From Lycium barbarum (Eukaryota > Streptophyta > Magnoliopsida > Solanales > Solanaceae), in NCBI RefSeq assembly GCF_019175385.1, contig NC_083337.1, positions 22,452,385-22,516,384 on the forward strand: 64,000 nt of DNA, read 5' to 3'. Position numbers and translations under genes: made by a program. Positions 11,235 to 23,235 of this stretch are shown piece after piece. Numbering within the stretch: position 1 is the stretch's first letter; each line of letters begins with the position of its first letter. The notes beneath the pieces are model-generated. The model was given only the letters and a program-made list of their open reading frames with translations. It was not told the origin of the DNA and did not search any database.

Positions 11235-12044
11235 TTATGGAGGCTTAATGAACTTTAACATGATTTTCATTAAAAACTCAAAGCTTACTCTGCCCCATGG
11301 ATATTTCTGAAAATAATCTAAATCATTGGCCTTCTTTATCATGTCATGGTTGACGTTCTTGTTGTTGGCGTACCCAACTATAAAGGTATACAGAAAATAG
11401 ACCAAGCTCATCTTAAGCTTCTGCACTGAATTTAGTTTTGTAGACGACGTTATACTCATGAGAAGATCGCTTGCTGTTAAATTGTCCTTTTTTTTACCTA
11501 GCACTTTATTCGGAAGTGCAGCAGCACTAAGACTATTTAGGACAGTATTTGTTTCCTCTTGGGGAGGTTCATTAGAGCAGCGAATTCCAGTCATAATAGC
11601 AAATTCTTTCATGCCAAAACAAATTGACTTTCTGTAGACAATGAACCATACCTCTTTTTTCTTGTCGCATTGCATTATTCTACGGATGAGAATGTTGTGA
11701 ACTAGTTCTCCGTTGCAGTCCCACTCTGTGGTCATTTTAAGTAAAGGACCAAAACACGTCGCCTCAAAATCATGCATAATATTGTTTTCCAATAAAACCG
11801 TTGCCTCGAAATCATGCATAATATTGTTTTCCAATAACATCTCCCTGAACTCATGTAATTTCTACATAGAACATCTCTGGGTGATCTTACCTGGGGCCCA
11901 TCCATATTCATCTAAATATGTCTTAAATTTGTAGGAAGATATGTTGACGACCCTCACATAGTCAGGTACTGAGAGTTTATCTAGATCATTTTCAGAGACA
12001 CGATCATCCTTATACATGTAGAGTAATCTCGGATGAATTAACAA
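11235..12044 (-). pseudogene. DUF1985 domain of the transposon gene
   Basis: On minus, codons from 12044 give DYVRVVNISSYKFKTYLDEYGWAPGKITQRCSM, then a TAG near 11862, then in the same frame KLHEFREMLLENN, FEATCFGPLL, GELVHNILIRRI, EVWFIVYRKSICFGMKEFAIMTGIRC and further sequence to PWGRVSFEFLMK. The C.FG...M, H.LLRR, E.WF and F...EF...TGL.C pattern is DUF1985, a domain typically found N-terminal to Ulp1 peptidases in plant transposon genes. Damage: the TAG, and a stop at 11235. A 42-bp tandem duplication (11761-11837) repeats LLENNIMHDFEAT in frame. Function of DUF1985 is not established. Confidence 0.82.
11761..11837 (-). repeat. In-frame 42-bp tandem duplication in DUF1985
   Basis: A 35-bp block at 11761-11795 is repeated at 11803-11837 with one difference, 42 bp apart, adding 14 residues just before the conserved FEATCFG motif. 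The near identity points to a recent event. Confidence 0.9.
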
Positions 12045-12050
12045 AGAAAT

Positions 12051-12352
12051 TTAATCATAAAAATGTAAAAATAAGATCTTTATGATACCTAGACGTACCT
12101 CAATGGAAATTTCTTCCTTCTGTGTGGTTCCTTCGCCATCTCCACTTGATTCATCTCCTTCTTCCTTTTCGTCCTCAATATTATCATCGGAGCCTTCACT
12201 AGATTCATCTCCTTCCTTTTCAATCTCAACATTCTCGCTGCAGCCCGTAACCAATTCCTCACCTTCCTTTTCGCAGTCATCATTCTGAGGGGAGTTTTCA
12301 TCCTCAATGGTGGTTTCTTCCCTCTGCGTGGTTTCTTTGCCGTCTCCACCTG
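12051..12352 (-). pseudogene. Acidic-repeat exon end of the DUF1985/Ulp1 gene
   Basis: Minus-strand codons give Glu/Ser/Asp-rich sequence with the repeat style EKEGDESSEGSDDNIEDEK, ending at a donor-like EISIE|GTACGT near 12102; the frame runs on to a stop at 12051. The right side is cut at 12352 by LTR-B; the reading continues at 14827-15070 after the LTR and one target copy are removed. Low complexity suggests a disordered acidic region. Confidence 0.7.
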
Positions 12353-12357
12353 ATTTA

Positions 12358-14826
12358 TGTCACGACCCGACTAGGGGCCGCGACGGGCACCCGGTGCTAA
12401 CCCACCCGGGCACCCCTTATCATACATTACTCCTTTCATCTAGGTGAGCCACATAATTAAACATATATTTCTATTCATCCATCATGCTAGTCCCATTGGA
12501 CAACAATACCTTTACATCAGCATTGGCATCTATGCCATATCAATGTACATAAGCCGACAAGGCTAGCAAAATGATATACAAATATAGGACGACAAGGCCA
12601 GACATACCTAACCATATACATATGTCTACGAGCCTCTAAGGAGAGTATGTCATATCACATAAGCAGGACAGGACCCTGCTATGCCCATAATTATGTACAC
12701 AAAAGAACAAGTACCCAAAAGCTATAGCTCCGAATGAAATGGAGCTCCGCTATGTAGTCCCTGAGAATGTAGATATGGATCAAGTCTGTCTCCCTGTGCA
12801 CCTGCGAGCATGACGCAGCGTCCACAAACAAAAGGACGTCAGTACGAAGAATGTACTGAGTATGTAAAGCATGATCAATATCAACATAGGAGCATATCAT
12901 ACAACATATGAAATGGTATAGGATGGAAGATAGTAATATCATCTTCATAAGCACTTACTTGCCTTTCATTGAAACTTTCCAATTCTAATGCATAATTGTG
13001 TACATACATCCATATCCGTATCCGCACTCATATCCGTACTCATTTACATTGCGTTCATAGCCGTATTCATATACATAGTCTTATTCATATTCATATCATA
13101 TTCGTATTCATACTCATATCTATGTCATATACATAATCATATCATATACATAACATTTGCATAGCATGCCCGACCATGAAAGATCGCTGTTTCATACTTA
13201 CTTGGCCAACCAAGGCTCAAGGTTACACATACCGGGCCCTACCAAGGCTTCAAGGTTACATCCACCTGGCCCTACCAAGGCATCAGGGTTACCCGTACCA
13301 GCTGCAGAGGTGTGCGCACATTACATAATCATATACATATTCTACCCGGCCTTATAAGCTCGGGGTTTCATAATAGCCATACATAGTTACATATACATCA
13401 TAGTTCATAAGCATCTATACTATTAGCATCACCATCATCATTGTCACCGCTATCGTCATTCGTTACATTTGTCTTTATAGGCTTACTCGTCATATGAGGA
13501 ACTTAGTCCAATCGTAGCATATCAAGAATCGTGAGCTCAATAGCTCGGAAGATCGAATCATTTAAAAGACATCATAGACTCATGGGAGATTTAGATGTTT
13601 GGCCAAAGAACCATGCCTTATGAAAGAAGGGTTAGCCTTACATACCTTTCTGTTCAACTATTTACCACTTGCACGTTCTCCTTCAATGCTCATGTTTTTA
13701 CCTTAATTAAAGTCATACTATCATTAGAAATCGATAGCTAGCATACACAACTAACACTAGAGAAAATTGGACAGCATCTCCTTTATTTATACGACATTCC
13801 CCCATATCGCGTATCAACTCCCAAACGTCAATAATACATTCACAATATCATAACAATAGTCCTCATTCATCTACATTATCTATATTTCTCACTTTGCTTC
13901 CATTCACCCATATCCATGGTCATAACACATGACTACGTTCATTCATATATATTGCCTATCCCATGTTCTTAACATCATTTATAACCTATTTATATCACCA
14001 CACATCAAGAATCATGACTCAATTCAAGCTATTACTCAAAATGGCACTAGTCCACATTCATGACCCATTTTTCCATATCCTTCTACAATCCAAGTATTTC
14101 AACTTTCAAATACCTTAAACAACATGAAAATATCATAAATCTAACCTTAGATATTGTAGGAACAAGACTTGGGTGGTAATACTTCACTTGAGAAAAACCC
14201 TAGTTCATCTCCAATGAGGTTTCTTGACTTGAATGATCTTTAATGGCTTTTCTTACTCTTGATTCACTTAATTTATGTTGTTGATCACTAATACCTCTTG
14301 AATTCTTGTAGAATAAATGTAGAGAGATGTTTTAGAGAGAAGGTATGTGATATGGAAATGAAATGAAATGAAACTTGGATCCCTTATTTAATGAACCAAA
14401 TCTGTCCCGACCAGTTCTACGGTACGATCGACGCTCCGTCGATCGGATCAACGGTGCGTCGATCTGATCGTCGAAGTCGTTAAATTTCTGGTGAGCAACC
14501 TTTCGTTTCCTTTCATTCTACGGTGAGAAGGACGGTCTGTCGAATCGATCGATAGAGCGTCGATCTGATCGTCGAATGGTATGATTCTACGGCACAATCG
14601 ACAAATCGTCGGCCCGTCCGACAGTACAAAGAACGACCGTCGAACCCCCCTTTCGCAGAACTGCAGTGAAGTTTTTATTTGACGAACCTTTCTCCCTCGC
14701 CTCTAACTTCTTTGGAATCTTAATTAGAATCGTTAAGCATCCTTTCTTACTGTAGGGACATTATGTACACCTTAACTTATGTTAGTCCATTCACTGCTCA
14801 GCAACCTAAAGTTCCGAGGTGTAACA
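12358..14826 (-). mobile_element. Solo LTR (LTR-B), 2469 bp, inside the DUF1985/Ulp1 gene
   Basis: Perfect 5-bp target duplication ATTTA (12353-12357 and 14827-14831). Ends TGTCACGACCC and GGTGTAACA on plus, so the LTR is on minus. Removing it joins two halves of the acidic coding region. It is closely related to LTR-I (36171-38707) and LTR-L (45983-48625): all three start TGTCACGACCC followed by CTA..GGGCCGCGACG-like sequence and share GAGCCGACAAGGC and CACCTGCGGGCATGACGCAG blocks. Confidence 0.9.
13170..13310. repeat. Minisatellite in LTR-B
   Basis: About four degenerate units of 30-40 bp built on TGGCC(C)TACCAAGGC(T)TCA. The same array is at 36985-37110 in LTR-I and 46800-46960 in LTR-L. 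Confidence 0.75.
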
Positions 14827-15070
14827 ATTTATCTCCTTCTTCTTTTTCATCCTCAATAAGGTCATTGGATTCATTTCCTTCCTTTTCACTCTCAACATTC
14901 TCATTGGAGCCTGCAAACAATTTCTCACCCTCCTTTTCGCAGTCAGCATTCTTAGTGGAGCCTGCATCCACCTTCCGAAATTCATTTTCGAGCTCAGCCA
15001 ATTGTTCATCTTTCTTTTGGAAACCATCATTCTCATGGGAGCTTGCATCCAACTTTTCACCTTCCTTTTC
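14827..15070 (-). pseudogene. Middle coding island of the DUF1985/Ulp1 gene
   Basis: About 240 bp of minus-strand acidic coding sequence lies between two insertions. It encodes repeats of the form EKEGEKLDASSHEND, EKEGEKLFAGSNENVE and EKEGNESND. The same repeat occurs in the N-terminal island (DKEGEKLNGGPDENAEGE, near 40750-40800) and in 12051-12352, which ties the three islands to one gene. Open throughout in this frame. Confidence 0.8.
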
Positions 15071-17668
15071 TGTCACGACCCAATTTCACTAAGTCGTACG
15101 GGCACCTACCTTTCCTACCTCGGTTGGTCAATCCTTAACTCAACATTCACAGTTTATACAAAATAGCGGAAGAAAGAAAAATGACGTAAGTGTCACAAAT
15201 ATAATATAAATAAGTGCGGAAGTAAAAGGAATCCACCCCAGTAGCTGGTCTGGTCATATAAGAGCAGCTAAACTAATTACTAAAAGTCTGAATAATAATA
15301 TATAATAGTCTCAGAATTGAAAGCAAGACATAATAATAGGAAGAGTCTTCGGCAGCGAACGTCCTCATGCTCACCCTGAAGAGACTCGAATCAACAATCC
15401 TCGAATATCAACCACGAGGGGTAGAAGTAGATCTATCCTGGTACTCTGCATTCATAAAAGAATGCAGCACAGGTCAGTACAAACAACAAGTACTTGTAGG
15501 TATCATAGGCTGTCCTCAGTTAGCTAATATATATATACAGAAAGTAAATGAAAGATAGGCATGCTCACAATCAAGTACAAGTATAATACAGTCTCACTAA
15601 TATATATCAAGTCCTCAAGTATCAATAATTCACATAAGTATTCAAATCATCAGCTAACAACAAGGTTCTATAACCGATCAAGTCTATAGTGAAGTATCTA
15701 AATCCGAGTGTTCCCAATCTCATCATATCCCATCAAGCCTATTGTTAAAGTATCTAATCTCAAGTGTTCCAAGTACTCATCATAACCGATAAAATATTCA
15801 ATCAAGTATCCACAACACAATAACAATCCAATCACAATGATAATAACAAGTGCAATGCAATGCAATGATATGGATGACATGAATCCAATGGCCATATATC
15901 AATACCGTGTACACACATGCCTCGAGCGGAACATCACGTCTCGACGGTCATGACCCATGGGGGGACGCGAAGTCTATGCACCATGTCGCTCCATCACACA
16001 CAGCCTAGAGATGACCTTTCCACCTTTCACGCCTGCCGATCATCCCGTATCACACTGCCTAGAATAGTCGCGCAATGAATATAATACCACCCAAGTGTTT
16101 CAAAGAAATAACATAGGCCACATCGTGCCTTGTATATATGCAAAATGAGTGTACAATGTATGATTTAAGATTGAAGATAACAACGACAAGATCTCATATC
16201 AACCTCATATCAATTAGAAACGTGCCCCACATGGACACCTCGTAATATCAATCTTATCTCAATTTTACGCTCTCCAGCAGAGACTTCGAAAGCTACACTC
16301 TCTCCTTTATCATCATCAGTACCATAACAATGCAATATCAATGTATCATGGAAATGGGTATGAATACGATGCAATGTAATATCGACAACCAATTCAATCG
16401 CAAACAGTACCACACATGGCACACAAGTTATTACAATAATAAGGCTACACAATAAGCCATAATGGAATCACAATTCTCATCTCAATATCAATCAAGTAAT
16501 GTATCGCAATATCATAGCCATGATATATCACTAATCACCAATATCCGATGTCTCAATGTGGCAATGATCCAATAAGTAAATAGAACAAGATAAGTCAACA
16601 GTGTAACGGGGTGGCTAGCCCCCAAATCACACAACAAGGCCCAACCTAAGACAATATCCAATCCGACTTCATACCCGAAGGTCCACATGTTTTCTCCAAC
16701 ACAAACTACCTATTCATATGCTTTGCTAACAAAAGTTTAACCAGAAGGTAAGCCGTAACCTACCTGGAAGGCCAAACAGAAAACTCGAAGTGTTAATCAC
16801 GCGCCTTGCCCTTGAGGCGTTCGTTGTGCCTCAAAGTAATGAAGTCTAGCCATATCCGAATATGGAATTAGAATCAAGACCCCAATCCCAACCTATAGAA
16901 TGGGTTTTATGAACTAGAAAGATGAAATTAGGAATCTATAGGTCTCAACATGAAATTAATGTTCTAGGTGATCAATTCCCATCAATTATAAGCTAGAAGA
17001 ACTAACAACTTACTTAAATTCAATTTTTAGGCAAAACCCCCAAATTTGGGTATAAACCCTAACTTTAATTCTCATAAATTGGTCAATAATAATGAAGGAA
17101 TAATGCTTATATAGCTACTACTCATCAATTCCATATTTAATTAAGCTTCATCCACCAACAAATCAAGGTTTTATAATTAACAACTTATTCAAGAAAGAAA
17201 CCCAAAAACCCTCTCTAATTCGTCAACAAGTAATGGGTGATTCAAGTCTATTAATCATTATCTCAACAACTTTCGTGCTTAAGGAAGCTAAACCCACAAT
17301 GATTCTCACTTTGGAAGACTAAAACCCATTTGGAGAAGAAACCATTAAAAAATCCCATTTTATTCTTCAAGTTATAAAGAATTCTAGCATTTAATGGAGG
17401 TTAGCTAGGGTAGATTATGAGAATTTAATAAAGTAAAAGGGTGGAATCACTTACCAATGAGAAGAATAAGACGGGAAACCTTGAAAAGCTCTTAAGGGTT
17501 TTAACTTAAGACTTTACACTCAACTCAGCCTGTCACCCGCTTTAGCGCCCACTATACTGCTTCAGCGGTGCCCTGATCGCTTCAGTGGTCCTGCCCAATT
17601 CTACGTGGCCGCTATAACGCAAGGGCTACTGCTTCCACGGTCCTGGTGCTGCCATAGCGGGCACCAGA
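15071..17668 (-). repeat. Left (3') LTR of element C, truncated
   Basis: Collinear with 19641-21501, 24792-25074 and 29627-30270 (the right LTR with inserts removed), for example in the blocks AGTAGATCTATCCTGGTACT/ATCATGATACT, GTGTTCCAAGTACT and CAAGGTTTTATAATT. Similarity stops near 17668 after GCCATAGCGGGCACCA, so the last roughly 0.5 kb of the LTR (its 5' end) is missing. Confidence 0.85.
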
Positions 17669-19624
17669 CTCTCGATCACTATACCTTTTATCGACTTGTC
17701 AATTTCCCAATTCTAATCAATTCACGATCATCGATATGTAATCAATCCTCGAATCCAATCAATCGAATACTGCATAATCATAAGTCTTGCAAGCCAGTTG
17801 AATCAATCCCGGAGATAGGATCATACGACACACTCTGCACATTAGAGTTTCCTTAACGCTTACAACTCTAAACTGAACACTCTCTAAATCCAGCGTATCG
17901 TTTAATTCCTAGTCTGGCGTATCACATCGCCAATCTTACTAATGTCCTTATGTATCCTACTAAATCGTCCTTGCGCAATTTATCTTACTCAATCTCTGAA
18001 ATGTTATCTTGCACTTAGCTCAATTAACCCATCATTGATCTACCATTTCAAGCATCCTTGTTTACTAACCCCTTACTCAAAATCTTTAACATTACTAGCC
18101 CGAGAAGAGTCACCTCTTACCTTATTCATTGAATCTGAACACCTCTAACCACTCACACGACTATCCTTTTTATTCAATCACATAAGCCGAGTAATAACAC
18201 CACTAGTAGCGGGATCCAATCAAATTTACACAATGAATACAAGTCCCCCAACCTTAGTCCAACGTTAGGTGCAATACCTGATTAACCCTCCTGAGTACTT
18301 AACTTTTAAACTGGCCCAACATTGATAATCATCTCATTTATCAACCACTAACCTGTATTATCTTACGACACAACCTAACATACCAACTCATCCATAAACT
18401 CTTAAGCCCACTCTACACTGTACCATCATAACCATGCTCCCACATTATTGGCTCTCGTTTCAGCAATTCCCCTTCTGCCCTTAACCTCGAAGACACCAAT
18501 CAACTTCATCGATCACACTGTTTACGGAAGGTCATGATATAATGTCACCGCAATCCAAACATAACTCATGCCTCATTGTAATCCTTCAGTTCCCGTATTT
18601 TATTTCAAATCGCTTTTATCACTATCAACTCACAAACACTTAAATCCACTAGATCCTCTAAACTAGTTATCCATCTAAGCCAAACGAACCACAAACAATA
18701 TCAATAATCCTTCTCAAATCTAAGTGAAACAACCAGTAACTCCTCAAGTCACTAACTCATCGCATTCGCCCATAATAAGAATGGCCCTCAACACCAGTCA
18801 CAACCTTATCCTGACAACCATGTCAGATACCAATTTTTCCTTTTCCAATCTCACGAAAAGTACTCATGTCTAAGATATTTTATGAAGTCTCACTTCGCTA
18901 CACGCATTCCACAGGAGTCTTTCTTCATGCCCTTATTGTCAACTTTTTTTCTTCATTACACGCGATCACAATACGTTAGCCCGAATTCGATGGTCATTAC
19001 CGAGCTTACATTTGTCCTTACATATCGACGTCTAATACTCTACCGCTACTAAATCGTGACCCGCCATTGGTAATCAAGTGTCACGCACACCATCATAAAG
19101 CCTTGACAAAGCTGAAGTTTTTCCCAAACCAATCATATCATCGAGCAACCCACTATTGTTGAGCCATCAATGCACTTTGTCACTTCTGAGCAACCCGACG
19201 CTTAAATATGGAGACCCTGTAACCCTATGAGCTATCTTTCCCATTTATCACGAACTACCACAATAAATGAGTCTAATCGCGACTCCACACCATCGAATCA
19301 TTAGGCCATAACTAGATACTGCACTTGATCACTTGTCTGAATCAGAATAACGGATCTCGTATCATACCACGACACGTCATAAATCAACCGTTCACATAAG
19401 AATTTAAGGATGAGTTTCCACGCTACGTGGGTGATTAAGATAAGAAGTCTAGATGCCAATTGGAATCGACTGGATACCAATTTAAATGAAGTCGCATGAG
19501 AGAATGAAAGAATTGAAAGTTTCTTAATTATCCTGTAGTCTCTCGCAAATAAGTACGGAGCTCATCGTGCCGATTCACAAAGCTCTACTAGATACGCTCT
19601 AGTATTATAGATTGGGTAACCTAC
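17669..19624 (-). other. Internal region of element C, no readable coding sequence
   Basis: About 2 kb between the two LTRs. The right-hand 200 bp (about 19420-19624) resembles the leader at 51070-51250 in element J (CCAATTGGAATC, then AGAAAG-rich sequence and a GTCTCTCGCAAATAAGTA/GCCTCTCGAAGATAAGTA block). No gag, protease, RT or integrase motif was found in any frame; the rest is either decayed or a non-coding replacement. Confidence 0.6.
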
Positions 19625-19640
19625 GGCTCTGACACTAACT
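19625..19640 (-). other. Primer-binding site of element C
   Basis: Read on minus, the LTR end is followed by AGTTAGTGTCAGAGCC, a slightly mutated version of TTGGTATCAGAGCC, the plant initiator tRNA-Met primer site. It sets the element's orientation. Confidence 0.75.
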
Positions 19641-21501
19641 TGTCATGATTCAATTTTACTAAGTGGTGCGGACATCTACCTTTCCCACCACGGAAGGCAA
19701 ACCCTTAACTCAACATTCACAATTTATAGAAAATAGCAAAAGAAAGAAAAATAACATAAGTCTCACAAATATAATATAAATAAGTGTAGAAATAAAAGGA
19801 ATCCAACTCAGTATCTGTTCTGGTCATACAAGAGCATTTAAACTAATCACTACAAGTCTAAATAATAATATATAATAGTCTCAAAATCATGGCTCAGAAT
19901 GGAAAGCAAGACATAATAATAGGAAGAGTCTTTGAGCAGTGAACGTCCTCATGCTCACCCGGAAGAGACTCGAATCAATAACCCTCGAATATCAGCCACG
20001 AGGGGTAGAAGTAGATCTATCATGATACTCTGCATTCATAAAGGAATGCAACAATTGCAGGTCAGCCACAAGTGCAGGTCAGTACAAACAACAAGTACTG
20101 GTAGGTTTCATAGGCTGTCTTCAGTTAGCTAACATATATACAGAAAGTAAATGAAAGATAGGCATGTTCACAATCAAGTACAAGTATAATACAGTATCAC
20201 TAATACCTATCAAGTCCTTAAGTATCAACAATTGACATCAGTATTCAAACCATCAGCTACCAACAAGGTTTCATAACCGATCAAGTCTATAGTGAAGTAA
20301 CTAAACTCGAGTGTTCCCAGTCTCATCATATCCCATCAAGCCTATTGTTAAATTATCTAATCTCAAGTGTTCCAAGTACTTATCATTCCGGTAAAATATT
20401 CAATCAAGTATCCGATTAAGTATCCACAAGACTATTACAATCTAATCACAATGATGATAACAAGTGCAATGCAATGCAATGATATGGATGACATGAATGC
20501 AATGGCCATATATCAATACAATGTACACACATTCCTCGAGCGGAACATCACGTCTCGACGGTCATGACCCATGGGGGGCCGCGAAGTCTATGCACCACGT
20601 CGCTCCATCACACACAACCTAGAGATGACCTTTCCACCCTTCACGCCTGCCGATCATCCCGTATCACACTGCCTAGAATAGTCGCGCAATGAATATAATA
20701 CCTCCCAAGTGTTTCAAAGAAACAACATAGGCCACATCGTCACCCCTGGTCAAATGTGCCTTGTATATATATATATATGCAAGATGATTGTTCAATGTAT
20801 GATTTAATTATGAAGATGACAATGACAAGATCTCATATCAACCTCATATCAATTAGCAACATACCCCACATGAACACCTCATGATATTAATCTCATTTCA
20901 GTTTTGCGCTCTCCGGCAGAGACCTAGGAGGCTACACTCTCTCACTTATAATCATCAGTACCATAATCATGCAATATCAATGTATCATGAAAATGAGTAT
21001 GAATACGATGCAATGTAATATCGATAACCAATTCAATCCTAAACAGTACCGTACATGGCACATAAGTAATGTCAATAATAAGGCTACACAATAAGCCACA
21101 ATGGAATCACAAAACCATCTCAATATCAATCAAGTAAAGTACCGCAATATCATGGCCATGATGTTTCACTAATCACCAATATCCGATGTCTCAATGTGGC
21201 AATGAGCCAAAAAGTAAATAGAACAAGACAAGTCAACAACACAACGGGGTGGCTAGCTCCTAAATCACGCAACAAGGCCCAACCTAAGATAATATCCAAC
21301 CCGACTTCATACCCGATGGTTCACATTTTTTCTCCAGCACAAATTAACTATACATAGGCTTCGCTAATCGAAGTGTAGCTAAAAGGGAAGTTGTAACCTA
21401 CCTGAAAGGCTGAACAACAAACTCAAAGTGTCAATCTTGTGCCATGCCCTTTCGTTGCGCCTCAAAGTAATGAAAGTCTAGCCATAAATGAATATGGAAT
21501 T
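19641..21501 (-). repeat. Right (5') LTR of element C, segment 1
   Basis: Starts TGTCATGATTC next to the primer site and parallels 15071-16880 closely. Further segments are 24792-25074, 29627-30331, 32864-33073 and about 40660-40742. Together, allowing for the deleted part, they give roughly 3.2 kb, close to the length of related LTR-E without its insert. Confidence 0.85.
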
Positions 21502-22344
21502 TGTAATGACCCATTTGGTCGTTATAGTATTTTTGGCCCATTTATCCTTGTTGATCCTTCCCTGGGTCCCTTTAGTATGATTTATGACTTAGTGAAATAA
21601 TTGGTTTGGTTCCCGAAAGGTTTGAGTGTAATTTGAGTCATTGGTAGATGAACTAGCTAAGTTAACGAGTTAGAGTTGACCATGGTCAACATCAGGTTAA
21701 GGTGTCCGTGTCAATATTTTGAAAGTTTCAACAAGTTTATATGATTATTTTGGACTTGTCCACAAGTTTTGGTGAGATTCCAAAGAGTTTCAGATGGATT
21801 TGGATTGTGTTGCACTTGCATTCGATGTTTTCATCGTAGTTCCTTGGGGATTAAGGACTCCAAATTTATTAAAAGACCTTTGTTTTGTGTTTCAATTGAA
21901 TCATTAGATCCGTATCGTAATTACGAAGCTATAGCAAAAAGAATCATCGCATTTCACCTCTGTATGAGGAAGTTATGGTCAGTTTTGTGCCGGCTGTACC
22001 AGCAGGTCGCCGCCTATTATTTGGGCCATTCGCCGTTATTTACACACTGTGAATGTAGTTTTATTCAAACTGTGGCGATTCAGGATGGAGTTCTATTAAT
22101 TTGGTTTTTGTTAATGCTGGCTTGCTACCCTATTATTGTGATTAGACTTACTACATGAATGGGTGTGTTGTGATATGTGTTGTACCCAATTCTCTTTTAT
22201 TGTGACACATATCATCGGAGAAAGGAAAGATAATGAGTTTAGACATGAATTGTGATCTAAACTTATCATAATACGCAGACGAAAACTTGACGTGTGGATT
22301 ACGGTTGGTAGTGATATTATACTTGGTTTGCATTCTCATTTCAT

Positions 22345-22511
22345 TGCCTCGGAAACGTTCCGATGTGATCAATTTTTCATAGGGGTATTGAATAGTTATA
22401 GGTAAACAATTTTCGTGGGACAGGGTAATCATGAAACCTTGGCCGATGTATCTGGCGGGCCCGTATTGTTTGTTGAACATAATTTATGAATTCAGTTATC
22501 ATAGGGAGCAT
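22345..22511 (-). pseudogene. ndhI: Plastid ndhI 5' fragment (NUPT)
   Basis: From the ATG at 22511 (minus) the frame reads [18 protein letters not shown]. After a one-base insertion it continues in another frame as [35 protein letters not shown]. This is the N-terminal end of NdhI, the Fe-S subunit of the chloroplast NDH complex (normally around 165 residues). Homology stops at about 22349, before either 4Fe-4S cysteine cluster, so no functional product is possible. It lies 85 bp from the end of ndhA, the gene order and strand of the chloroplast genome. Confidence 0.9.
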
Positions 22512-22595
22512 ATTTAGAATATCTATAAAAAAGATTTTATGCTTGTTCCTTTCTCTTGTTTGAGACAAGTCGTGAATCTAGAATATTGTGGTCTT

Positions 22596-23134
22596 TTACA
22601 GTGAAAGAAGTTGCGACAAAGTTGTCAATAATAGATTACCTTGAGAAATAGGTAAAAGAAATTTCCACCCAAGATTTAATAGTTGGTCCATTCTCAGCCT
22701 CGGTAAAGTCCATCTTGTTGCAATAGGAATGAGCAAAAACAAATAAGTTTTGGCTAATGTGATAAAGATACCAATTAGTGTTCCAAAGACTTTACCCCTT
22801 TTATTTATGCCAAATAGCTCAGGAACAAATATGTACGGAATAGAAAGATTCCAACCTCCCAAGTAAAGAATTGTTACAAATAATGAACAAACTAGTAGAT
22901 TCAGATATGAAGCAATGCAAAATAAACCAAATTTGATACCTGAATATTTGGTTTGATAACCTGATACTAATTCTTCTTCTGCTTCTGGTAAATCAAAAGG
23001 TAATCTTTCACACTCGGCTAGAGAAGAAATTAGAAAAACGACAAACCCGATGGGTTGACGCCACAAATTCCACCCCCAAAAACCATATTTTGACTGCGCT
23101 TCCACTATATCAACTGTACTTGAATTGTTAGATA
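22596..23134 (-). pseudogene. ndhA: Plastid ndhA exon 2 (NUPT)
   Basis: Minus-strand translation gives [68 protein letters not shown] and a stop at 22596. This is the second exon of chloroplast NdhA, a membrane subunit of the NDH complex. The [15 protein letters not shown] loop is the family hallmark. The frame is open across the whole exon but with several residues unlike plastid copies (for example NKRGKVFGT), pointing to relaxed selection after transfer. Exon 1 is absent. Upstream (to the right) the group II intron end is preserved, so the transfer was of unspliced DNA. Confidence 0.93.
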
Positions 23135-23235
23135 ATCATAGTCGATGATAACATCACTGTGCCAATCATTATTACAGAACCGTACGTGAGATTTTCACCT
23201 CATACGGCTCCTCAGAGGTCACAAATAAATCTAAG
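23135..23235 (-). other. 3' end of the ndhA group II intron with domain V
   Basis: On minus, GAGCCGTATGAGG, a GTGAAAATCTCAC stretch and CGTACGGTTC form the self-complementary stem of a chloroplast group II intron domain V (about 23177-23214), followed by domain VI sequence and the exon. The plastid match ends near 23235; LTR sequence resumes by about 23290. Confidence 0.85.

Noticed and set aside
12082..12288. Ser/Pro-rich plus-strand frames at 12082, 14763 and 40644-41192
   Set aside because: Antisense shadows of the acidic Glu/Asp/Ser coding region of the DUF1985/Ulp1 gene.
21769..22158. 129-codon plus-strand frame in LTR-D
   Set aside because: No recognisable domain, lies wholly inside an LTR, and the sister LTR copies do not keep it open.
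22596..23134. A functional nuclear ndhA gene
   Set aside because: Only exon 2 is present, with an unspliced plastid intron end, inside a transposable element.
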